In this document: positions 43,923 through 51,750 of the stretch, piece after piece
Layout: each line of letters starts with the position of its first letter
Numbering within the stretch: the first letter of the stretch is position 1
From: an uncultured Nitrosomonas sp.
GTDB lineage: Bacteria > Pseudomonadota > Gammaproteobacteria > Burkholderiales > Nitrosomonadaceae
NCBI GenBank assembly: GCA_949281375.1
Contig: CASDLT010000040.1
Span: forward strand, 62,001-126,000
DNA length: 64,000 bases
Direction: 5' to 3'
The notes under the pieces: model-generated
What the model saw: the letters and a program-made list of their open reading frames with translations, nothing else
Told to the model about the DNA's origin: nothing
Database searches by the model: none
Made by a program: the position numbers and the translations under genes

Positions 43923-44975
43923 TTACCAGAATGGAAAGCGGATATCCACGGGCATGCCGTTGATCAACTGCGTCCTGACCGGCTCAATCAGCGCCACATG
44001 AGCCAGAATGGCCGAGCGTGGCGACTCCAGCAGGTTGGCTCCTTCGATCATTGATTTTTGCGTGATACCGGGAACGGAGACGATCCGTCCCTTTGCCATT
44101 TCTCCATTGGGAAATGCAATGGAAACGACCTGGTCGACTACTGCGCGATCATGATATTTGGGTGGAATGAACGCGGTGATATAGGCCTGTTCCGGGAAAA
44201 TGATATCCAATAATGGTTGTCCCTGCCCCAGGTATTCCCCCGATTGGACAAATAATTCCGTAACCAGTCCGGCTGACGGCGCGATCAAGGTCAATTGCTG
44301 TTTCTTCAGCCCAAGGCCATCGAGTTCGAGCGATAATTCATTGATACGGCTGCTCATCTGGCGGATTTCTGCGGACATGCCATGATCGCGGGACTGAGCA
44401 GTCTGTTGCAATGCCAAGCTTTGCAGTGCGCTGCCATATTGATTGCGGGCGGTGGCGATTTCCGCCTGGGTGGCCGCGCCTTGCTTGAACAGTGCTTCAT
44501 ATTGCTGCAAACGATGCTGATAAAATTTCGCCTGTTGTTGCGCAAAGCGGAGTAACTGCATCGAATGAGATGAAGCATTTCCCGGTTGACCGAGCAATTT
44601 GCCGCGTTCTTGATTCAAGAAATCGACTTCAGTGATGAGCCGTTGATGACGATCTTCTAGCGCCATGTTATGCAGAACCGCCAATGGCTGATCTTTCTGC
44701 ACGGTTTGCAATGGCTTGACGAAGAACTCCTGAACATAGCCGTCGACAGATGAGCGCACGCGGATATTTGGCACGGCAACCCGTCCGTCCGCCTTCATCA
44801 CGATGATCTCCAATAAGGTCAATCCGATCAGGTACAGCAACGGAACACTGGCAATGAGGACGATCAGATACCAGCGCCAGGCAATTCTGGCTCGTTTTGC
44901 TGCGCCGTAATGGATACGGACGCCCCGATCCTGGTCGGGTATTTTCTGTTCCGGTTGATTAAAACGGATTTTCAT
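43923..44975 (-). CDS. HlyD-family membrane-fusion protein
   Basis: A 350-residue periplasmic adaptor. One N-terminal helix (WYLIVLIASVPLLYLIGLTLLEIIVM, about 35-60) is followed by a biotinyl-lipoyl half (VRSSVDGYVQEFFVKPLQTVQKDQPLAVLHN), a coiled-coil hairpin (about 110-215) and the second lipoyl half (LIAPSAGLVTELFVQSGEYLGQGQPLLDII). It is the last gene of the GT2/TolC-GH/HlyD operon and overlaps the TolC-like gene by 17 nt. It should link the inner-membrane synthase to the outer-membrane channel for polysaccharide export. Confidence 0.88.
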   Translation of the reverse strand: MKIRFNQPEQKIPDQDRGVRIHYGAAKRARIAWRWYLIVLIASVPLLYLIGLTLLEIIVMKADGRVAVPNIRVRSSVDGYVQEFFVKPLQTVQKDQPLAVLHNMALEDRHQRLITEVDFLNQERGKLLGQPGNASSHSMQLLRFAQQQAKFYQHRLQQYEALFKQGAATQAEIATARNQYGSALQSLALQQTAQSRDHGMSAEIRQMSSRINELSLELDGLGLKKQQLTLIAPSAGLVTELFVQSGEYLGQGQPLLDIIFPEQAYITAFIPPKYHDRAVVDQVVSIAFPNGEMAKGRIVSVPGITQKSMIEGANLLESPRSAILAHVALIEPVRTQLINGMPVDIRFPFW

Positions 44976-47130
44976 CGATAAAGGCCTCCCAATCTTTCCA
45001 TGACTGAATCACAAGTCCATTAAAGTTCGATGCTTGCAATTGATTCTGCAATTGCTGCATTGCATGTCTGAATGCTGGTTGAGATTTATGCGCATAGCTG
45101 TTCTCCGGTTCCAGTTCGGGCTCCAGGCTTTGAGCAAGGCTGAAACGCAATTCAGGGAACCGTTGCATTGCCGGTTGCAGGGCAGCCACCACATTCGCAA
45201 TGTTGATCGAGTAGTACATGACTGTGACTTCCGCTACGCCCATCGCTTCAAATTGGCACAGCACGCAGATTCCGAGTGAAGATTCGGGAGCCAGATAGCG
45301 GTGGTGGACACTCACCGCGACCGGCCACGGCGAAAAAGCTACCGTTTGGCGAATGGTTTCGGCGAATTCCTTCAGCGTTTTTTTATCTATCTGCGCATCA
45401 CTAAGTTGTTCCGGTTCAATATCGAGATGCAAGCCGTCGAAATGAATGTGTTTTAATTTTTTAATGATGCCCAGCAAATGTGGTCGCTCTTCGGGAAGTA
45501 TCCAATAGGGATCGCCCAGTAATAATTCCACGCTGATGCCATTGCGTCGCGCATGCTGCAGGAAATTTTTCAGATGCACCGGTTTTGCTGCGACCGCGTT
45601 GATCTGGCGGGCATTCAATGACAGCAAAATGCGGCTGACTCCTAGCTTTCTGGTTTTTTTCCAGAAATTGGCGCGGGCCTGAACCTCGCCATAGTTCCAT
45701 ACATAGACCGAATATTTTGCCGAATTCGCTTCAGCCTGGACAGGTGCTCGCTGCTGCGAATCGGGCGTCTGTTCGGATGTGCTGTTATGTTGCTCGAAGT
45801 ATTGCCGGGCGTTTTGCAGCGGCTCGAGAATGCTTGATCGTTCGGCTTGCGGGTTCACTGGGTCAGCGCCATTGCTCACTGAAGACAAGAACTGGCGCAA
45901 GCGGATATGGAGCTTCCATTGTTCAGATTCGGCTTCGACATATTCCAGCGCAGTGCGGTAATAGGTATTGATGGCCTGAATGTATTTTTCAATGACATCG
46001 CCATCCAATGCATGCAGTCGCAAATACCGTTCACGCACCGATTCTCTCGCCGCGTCCAGGCGCGTATGTTGAAAGCGGATTTGTTGGACGAGTTGATGAT
46101 AACGGCCTAGCATGGATTTGAACTCCAGATCCAGTTCCTGTTCACGGCGGCTAAGTTCGGTCTGGAAGCTGACAAGTTGACTGCCCAGCCGGGATTGCTC
46201 GTGTTTGCGATAACTCACGATTTCCAGCGGCATCCTGAAATTGAAGCCGACCGCACCGCCATAGCCGAACTGTGATGACTCTGGCGAAGGATGAGGAATG
46301 GCAGGGCCGCCAAACGCCACCAGCGATAAATCCGAATCAATGCCTTGCCAGTGTTCCGTTTCGCGGATTTTGCGCAGATGGTCGATCTGGGCCTGAAGGA
46401 TCAATAAATCAGGTTGTTGAACATCCGCTGATGCCTCACGTGCAACATCGCTCAATCCAGGCTTGATGGCTTCAAATGGCGGAATTGTGAGAGTGGTCAA
46501 ATGCATGAGCCGGGTCAGCGCCTGATCACGATTGTGGATGAATTCCAACTGCGCACGTTCGGCGCGTTCGAACGCAGAAATAAATTCAAAATAATCCGAC
46601 ATCAGCAGTAAGCCGGTCTGATTCCGCTGCTGCAGCACTTTCTCCACGCCAAGATTACGCAGGTTTATGAACGTTTCGGTCAACGTCAGCATTTTCTGCG
46701 CGCTCCAGTAAGCGGCATAGTTCTCTTCCATCATGAGTGCGGCCAATCGCTTGCTCCAGTCATGGCGTATCGTTTCAATCTGCACTTGCGTCGCAGCGTC
46801 GCTGATGGCGCGGTTCTGGCGCTCGGCGCTACCGAGCAGCGGATAACGAAGACCGATGCGTGCTAACGGATCAAAGAAGCGTCCGAATGGCTCGCGAGCA
46901 AACGGGCTTTTCTGATAACCGCCAGAAACCGTTCCAAATACTTCCCATCCTTTCTGAGCCTCATTCGCCTGTAAATGATACTGCTGAGCTTCCAGATCGG
47001 CCTTGGTTTTGAGCACCGAAGCCGCTTGATCCAGATAGGACTGGAATTCCGTCAATCGTCTGATTTGCGCTTCCGCATGCACCGTCATCGCGTTCAGAAT
47101 CAATACTAGAAAAAAGCCATGAATTTTCAC
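44959..47130 (-). CDS. TolC-like outer-membrane protein fused to a TIM-barrel glycoside hydrolase-like domain
   Basis: A 723-residue fusion. Signal peptide to about residue 19. Residues about 20-420 are TolC-like: long heptad helices (ETLAALMMEENYAAYWSAQKMLTLTE-type) and two repeats around 25-210 and 240-415. A Gln/Pro/Ser linker covers about 425-472. Residues 473-723 look like a TIM barrel with the strand motif FDGLHLDIEPE (564-574), which resembles the acidic DxxxDxE active-site strand of GH18-like enzymes, followed by VAVSVHHRYL and VTVMYYSINI. The start is GTG overlapping the synthase stop (GTGA). A channel and a polymer-processing enzyme joined in one chain, beside a GT2 synthase and HlyD, is unusual. 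Confidence 0.8.
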   Translation of the reverse strand: MKIHGFFLVLILNAMTVHAEAQIRRLTEFQSYLDQAASVLKTKADLEAQQYHLQANEAQKGWEVFGTVSGGYQKSPFAREPFGRFFDPLARIGLRYPLLGSAERQNRAISDAATQVQIETIRHDWSKRLAALMMEENYAAYWSAQKMLTLTETFINLRNLGVEKVLQQRNQTGLLLMSDYFEFISAFERAERAQLEFIHNRDQALTRLMHLTTLTIPPFEAIKPGLSDVAREASADVQQPDLLILQAQIDHLRKIRETEHWQGIDSDLSLVAFGGPAIPHPSPESSQFGYGGAVGFNFRMPLEIVSYRKHEQSRLGSQLVSFQTELSRREQELDLEFKSMLGRYHQLVQQIRFQHTRLDAARESVRERYLRLHALDGDVIEKYIQAINTYYRTALEYVEAESEQWKLHIRLRQFLSSVSNGADPVNPQAERSSILEPLQNARQYFEQHNSTSEQTPDSQQRAPVQAEANSAKYSVYVWNYGEVQARANFWKKTRKLGVSRILLSLNARQINAVAAKPVHLKNFLQHARRNGISVELLLGDPYWILPEERPHLLGIIKKLKHIHFDGLHLDIEPEQLSDAQIDKKTLKEFAETIRQTVAFSPWPVAVSVHHRYLAPESSLGICVLCQFEAMGVAEVTVMYYSINIANVVAALQPAMQRFPELRFSLAQSLEPELEPENSYAHKSQPAFRHAMQQLQNQLQASNFNGLVIQSWKDWEAFIDENPF

Positions 47131-48455
47131 TGTTTACCCTTTTTGAGCACCCAGAAGGGCGCCATTGCAGAATCCAGATGACCTTTGTTGAGAATTTGAT
47201 TGGAAATCGCCACAGCGCTCCATAAACGCACTGCAAACTGAAACAAGGGATACACCGGAATGATCAGAATAACACTGCTGTCTCTTCGTGGCCGGTCTGA
47301 TATCACGGCCAAGTAGAGGACGAATTGAATCAGTGTCAGGCAGAGATAAAAGAGATAAACCAGCGTCATGCTGGCCAGGAAGAAAGGCAAAGGCAACACC
47401 ACGATCATGTAGATCATGTACAGCACAATGGTGAAAGGCATGACGATCTGGAACAAAATGCCATACCACAGAATAAAGATGAAATTCTTCCAGCCCATGA
47501 TCGCCGCGGAAATTCCCAATCGATGCTTATTGGCATAGATATATAGCAGATCACCATCCCAGCGCAGCCGTTGCTTCAGGAAATCGGTCAGTTTTTCAGG
47601 TACATCGGTATGCGACACCGCACCCGGTTCGAATTCAAAACGCAATTCCGGATGACGACCCTGGTATTGCTTGATCCTTAACGTGAGATCAAGATCTTCT
47701 GCGGTGCCGGTGTTCCATCCACCGATCTTGTGGAGAAAGGATTTTCTGAAAATGCCGAATGCACCCGGAACATTATTTATGACGTTGATTTCCGTTAGAC
47801 CCAATTTGCCGGCCTGCATGCTGAGCATATACTCCAGGCTCTGCAGGAGGGTCACGATCGATGCGCGGGCGTTACGCACCCGCATAGGGCCGGTGACTGC
47901 AACTACATTCTCGTTTTGGAAATGGGCGCTGGCGCGTTGCACCATTTGATTATCGAAGGAGGTATCGCCATCCAGCGCCAGAAGAATGTCTCCTGTGGCA
48001 CGGCTCAATCCTGCGTTCAACGATGACACACGGCCGCCCCGCTGAATCTTCGGAATGATGATCAAAGTCCGTTTTGGATACCGTGAAATTCCCGGCAGCA
48101 GGTCTTTCAATGCCTGATACGTGACCTGATTGCGTTGCACGCCATCGACCATGGCGATAATTTCTATATGCCCGGAATAGGTTTGTTCCAATAAAGAAAC
48201 CACCGTGTTTTGAACAGCCTGACCCTCGGCATAACAGGTAATGGCGCAGGTGACTTTGGGTGTATATGGAGGAGCGAAGGGTGTTGCATAACTGACTCTG
48301 GCGGTATAGCGGAAAACCCCAAACCAGCTTATTACATACAATGGCAGTTCCAGAAACAGCACGAACGGCACAAACATCAGCAAATAGGGAACGATGCCCT
48401 GATCCTGAATAAAGAATGCGCAAAGAACCTGCCACGTTTGGGATAACGTCTGCAT
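47127..48455 (-). CDS. Processive GT2 polysaccharide synthase
   Basis: A 442-residue membrane glycosyltransferase of the cellulose/hyaluronan/poly-GlcNAc synthase type. One or two N-terminal helices (20-48), then the GT-A domain with DGD (162-164), TAED (251-254, catalytic base region) and QRLRW (295-299, the QxxRW motif of processive synthases), and three to four C-terminal helices (310-410). It should polymerise a nucleotide sugar and thread the polymer through the membrane. No PilZ domain is present. Upstream lies the zinc-ribbon/GGDEF-like gene across a MITE-like element; downstream TolC-GH and HlyD. Confidence 0.9.
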   Translation of the reverse strand: MQTLSQTWQVLCAFFIQDQGIVPYLLMFVPFVLFLELPLYVISWFGVFRYTARVSYATPFAPPYTPKVTCAITCYAEGQAVQNTVVSLLEQTYSGHIEIIAMVDGVQRNQVTYQALKDLLPGISRYPKRTLIIIPKIQRGGRVSSLNAGLSRATGDILLALDGDTSFDNQMVQRASAHFQNENVVAVTGPMRVRNARASIVTLLQSLEYMLSMQAGKLGLTEINVINNVPGAFGIFRKSFLHKIGGWNTGTAEDLDLTLRIKQYQGRHPELRFEFEPGAVSHTDVPEKLTDFLKQRLRWDGDLLYIYANKHRLGISAAIMGWKNFIFILWYGILFQIVMPFTIVLYMIYMIVVLPLPFFLASMTLVYLFYLCLTLIQFVLYLAVISDRPRRDSSVILIIPVYPLFQFAVRLWSAVAISNQILNKGHLDSAMAPFWVLKKGKQ

Positions 48456-48476
48456 AACTCTCCTTTTTAAGCTGAT

Positions 48477-48632
48477 CTAAGGAACCGCTGATTAATTTGC
48501 TGCACGAGCGAATCGCTTCATTGCGCGGTACTCGCTCTCTCGCCTATCGTGTTGTGTTGATATGTTCGGTTGCTGCGTTCCATGCGCTTTACGGTTCATC
48601 CCATTCGCCGAATTAATCAGCATTTCCCTAAG
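48477..48632. mobile_element. MITE-like element with terminal inverted repeats
   Basis: A non-coding element of about 155 bp. Left arm CTAAGGAACCGCTGATTAAT... and right arm ...GAATTAATCAGCATTTCCCTAAG are inverted copies (core GCTGATTAATT/AATTAATCAGC with outer AGGAA/TTTCC). The interior has no ORF. The right arm covers the stop codon of the zinc-ribbon protein. The shorter element at 24951-24995 shares the arms. No transposase is in the window. Confidence 0.6.
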
Positions 48633-50016
48633 CCAATTCGCCTTGTAGTCTTGCTAGCAACAGTTCTGCATTTTCTTGATTCGATACTTGCGCTGAAGTG
48701 GTGCTGATGAAACGGCAGTCGAGCTTTCTATTGCTATCTTCCAGCAATAGCTTGACATTGTTCTCAATGCGTTGATGAACCACTTTGACGCCTGGTCCAT
48801 CCGTTTGCGGCAATAACAACCACAGCATGTTCTCGGCGGTGCGTGTCGACAAATCGGGCGTGCGCAGCATCGTTCTGACCCGCTGTGCAAACGATTCCAG
48901 CATTTGTAACAATTTGGCATGGCCAAACATGGTGGAAAGTTCAGGTAAATTCGCAAAATAAATACCGAAGATACTGAACGTGATGTCTCGATAGCGACGG
49001 GATGAAATCAGCAGCCAGTTAAGATCATGGACAAATAAATCCTTTGAAATGAAATTGAGCTGATCAAAGCTGGAGGCGACATCAAATACTTCCCCGCGAA
49101 TTGCGATGATTCGTCCGCGCTCGCTCAGGCGCCAGCCCTGGATCTTGTTTTCGGTCAGTTCTTCCGGCGCCATTTCTTTTTCACACATTGCGCATCGAAC
49201 CGTGACGTTACTGTCGACAAAGGTATAGCTGCAGGACAGGCAATGGTGATTCTCGATAGGGCGGTCGTAATCGCTGCCGATATGTCGCAATTGAGTGGTG
49301 CATTTGGGGCACATGAGCGCGCCACTGTGAAAAAATTTGTCCTGAATATCGACATAGCCGCAGGTAAAACAATGGATGGATGGTTGCAGCCGGATATCGA
49401 GTGACTGGCAGTTGGGGCAAACATCGATGAAGCTTAGATGAGAAGAATGACAAAATTTGCATTCGCGCTGACGGTCGATCAAGCCGGCCGGTTCCAGCAG
49501 TTTGGTATTGGCCAGGCTTCGCAGCCATTCAAAAGACCCGAACCGGTCCTGGCTGAGCGCATCCAGCAAAGGATAACGGTAATAACGCGGGGACTGCCAT
49601 TCATGAGTTGGAAGCAGAGTGAAATTGGGCCTCAACCATAAGTATTTAATGAGCCGGCCTAATTCCGAAACGTGGGTTTCACTGTTTTTATAAGCATTCA
49701 GCAAATTAAAGTAGTGTTCAATATCTGATTTAAGTTGCTGCGGAGGTGGTAATTGCCCATCCGAAAGATTGGCGATTAAAGCGGGAAGGTCGTCGCTGAC
49801 AAAACACAGCGAGGTGTACAGATCGCCATTGCGACGTATGCCATTCACTAATTTGGTGGTGTACTCAGAATCACCCGCTATGTGTATCGCAGAGGGTTCA
49901 ATGTGCTCCATTTTCCAGTCGGAGACATCGTGAAAGTAATGGGTTTGAAAGGCGGTGCTGTATTGATCGGAAAGACTTATTTTTTCTTGTGAAAAGACTA
50001 TAAGTTTATCGCTCAT
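48628..50016 (-). CDS. TackOD1-like zinc-ribbon protein with degenerate GGDEF domain
   Basis: A 462-residue protein. Residues about 1-180 have no motif I recognise. Residues 185-280 hold six CxxC pairs (Cys186/189, 200/203, 216/219, 236/239, 259/262, 275/278), which make three zinc ribbons in tandem. The C-terminal part (about 330-460) has a GGDEF-like fold pattern but ENMLWLLLP where GG(D/E)EF should be, so no diguanylate cyclase activity is expected. The arrangement recalls the TackOD1 output domain described in archaeal and some bacterial signalling proteins. It lies upstream of the polysaccharide synthase genes on the same strand and may regulate them. Start ATG 50016. Confidence 0.7.
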   Translation of the reverse strand: MSDKLIVFSQEKISLSDQYSTAFQTHYFHDVSDWKMEHIEPSAIHIAGDSEYTTKLVNGIRRNGDLYTSLCFVSDDLPALIANLSDGQLPPPQQLKSDIEHYFNLLNAYKNSETHVSELGRLIKYLWLRPNFTLLPTHEWQSPRYYRYPLLDALSQDRFGSFEWLRSLANTKLLEPAGLIDRQRECKFCHSSHLSFIDVCPNCQSLDIRLQPSIHCFTCGYVDIQDKFFHSGALMCPKCTTQLRHIGSDYDRPIENHHCLSCSYTFVDSNVTVRCAMCEKEMAPEELTENKIQGWRLSERGRIIAIRGEVFDVASSFDQLNFISKDLFVHDLNWLLISSRRYRDITFSIFGIYFANLPELSTMFGHAKLLQMLESFAQRVRTMLRTPDLSTRTAENMLWLLLPQTDGPGVKVVHQRIENNVKLLLEDSNRKLDCRFISTTSAQVSNQENAELLLARLQGELA

Positions 50017-50232
50017 TGATTCTCATGACGTTGAATTAGAAAATCTGCCCTCACTGGTTTTCGAAGGTAAAACATTCAATCTTGTAAGTCAACACGAACA
50101 CTTTATTCTTGCCAGGATTCATAGAAATTTTTTAACTTATTGACAAAAATAACCATTCAATCCAATGAAAATTTCACAATGTCAGAAAAGCAGATAGTAG
50201 GAAGAGCTACCGATGCTATGTGCATGCTGCGA

Positions 50233-51537
50233 TCAGAAGAGGTACCTCAAATTAATGCCGCCGCCCCAATCCGGGCTGCGATCTGAAAAGCCTTTCAAGC
50301 CGTAGATGTTGAGTCTGAATTGATTGCTGACGCGTTGTGACAGATAAAGCGAGAGGTCTCTGCTATCCTCCAGCCTGACTGGCGATTGTCCCATATTGTA
50401 GCTTGTGCCCAGCGTCACGCTGTCGGACATGCGGTAAGCCACGCCAGCAGCGCCATACAAGACATTATGGAATGTCAGACCGGAAGGATTCCCCAGTATG
50501 CGGTAACCAAATGTTGCGCTGAAAATGAATCTGGACATGGTCTTATATAAATCACCCTGAATCGCGTAATCAATTTGGCCAGTTCCCAGATTATGCTTCG
50601 CACTGGCGGTGGGAATCTTGAGGCGAGCGGTAATATCGAAGGCGATTCCTGACGGGGCATGATCGAGCATATTGTAACTAAAGGCGGTGACGACATCGCC
50701 GAGCCCGGATTGAGTTGTGCTCCTGAGGCCGGATTCGGTTCCCAGCGGAATACCGCCCACGAGAGCCAGAGCAGCAGTTTTGTTCTGCCTCAAGGGAGTG
50801 TCATTGTCATCTGATGAATCACTGTCATTGCTGCCGTTATCATCATTTCCACCGCCGCTGCCACTGTTACCTCCATCGTCGCCACCGCCGTCGCTACCAC
50901 TATTTCCACCGTCACCGCCACCGCTACCACTATTTCCACCGTCATCGCCACCGCCACCGCTACCACTATTTCCGCCGTCATCGTCACCGCCGCCACTGCC
51001 GCTGTTACCGCCGTCATCGTCGCCGCCACCACTGCCGCTGTTGCCGCCGTCATCGTCGCCACCGCCGCTGCCGCTGTTATCGTCATCGTCATCACCGCTA
51101 CCGTTGCCTCCGGAGCCGGAATTGCCGCCCGAGCTGGAATTGTCTTTGTTTCTGCCTGGGTTTTCCCCAGAACAATCCTCGCTGGCTTCATCACAAACGA
51201 CGATACCGCCGCCTATGCTTGAACCGCCGCCGATCGCACCGCCTCCGATGATGGTTCCGCGGCCATCGATACCGCCAATCCCCGGCCCCAATACATTCCC
51301 TGGCCCGGTGATGTTGAGATATGGAACGATGACTCTGAACGATGCGCGATCCTTATCGTAGCGGGCTGTGAAAGGCACATACCAGATGTCGGTGGAAGCA
51401 GCACCGCCATACTTGCCGGTGGTAAAGTCTGTGCCGGCACCGAAGCTGAATCCTTTAGCGCCGACGACGGTGGGGCTGCAAAGGAGGAACAGCAACAAAA
51501 GACGATTGATGGGTTGTAAAAAGACAAATGATTGCAT
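50233..51537 (-). CDS. Outer-membrane transporter-like barrel with Gly/Asp/Ser repeat insert
   Basis: A 434-residue exported protein if it starts at ATG 51537, which directly gives a good signal peptide (INRLLLLFLLCSPTVVGA|K); the frame runs 33 codons further upstream. The N-terminal and C-terminal parts (from about 255 on) have the amphipathic strand pattern and terminal Phe (NLRYLF) of outer-membrane barrels of the phenol-degradation/transporter type. Between them lies a Gly-rich stretch and then about 100 residues of a 12-residue GSGGGDDDGGNS-like repeat, encoded at 50821-51123. The acidic repeat might bind calcium. It is the third gene of the DUF6502/DUF5666 locus. Confidence 0.7.
   Translation of the reverse strand: MQSFVFLQPINRLLLLFLLCSPTVVGAKGFSFGAGTDFTTGKYGGAASTDIWYVPFTARYDKDRASFRVIVPYLNITGPGNVLGPGIGGIDGRGTIIGGGAIGGGSSIGGGIVVCDEASEDCSGENPGRNKDNSSSGGNSGSGGNGSGDDDDDNSGSGGGDDDGGNSGSGGGDDDGGNSGSGGGDDDGGNSGSGGGGDDGGNSGSGGGDGGNSGSDGGGDDGGNSGSGGGNDDNGSNDSDSSDDNDTPLRQNKTAALALVGGIPLGTESGLRSTTQSGLGDVVTAFSYNMLDHAPSGIAFDITARLKIPTASAKHNLGTGQIDYAIQGDLYKTMSRFIFSATFGYRILGNPSGLTFHNVLYGAAGVAYRMSDSVTLGTSYNMGQSPVRLEDSRDLSLYLSQRVSNQFRLNIYGLKGFSDRSPDWGGGINLRYLF
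50821..51123 (-). repeat. Coding tandem repeat (36-bp unit) in the transporter gene
   Basis: About seven imperfect 36-bp units encode the 12-residue GGDDDGGNSGSG motif, with shorter variants near one end. Such near-identical units are prone to slippage, so copy number may vary between strains. Confidence 0.75.
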
Positions 51538-51750
51538 GAACGTTGGCGGATGATTTTCAATGAGCGTGAGAGATAGTGACAGGAGGCTTGAAGAAGTGTC
51601 GATATTCCTACAATAATGGGTTATCTTTTCTTGCAAGAATAATACTAGATCTTTGAAAAGTAAATGAGTATTTCAATTTTGATGTGATATAAAAAAGGAT
51701 GTTTTGAGCGAGATGCTGCTAGCTCAATTTCATCATGATTTTGTGCTGGC

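Noticed and set aside
50717-51361. Long open frames antisense to the transporter gene (one Pro/Leu/Ser-rich, one His/Arg-rich)
   Set aside because: They are produced by the low-complexity Gly/Asp repeat read on the other strand; there is no ribosome-binding site and no family resemblance.
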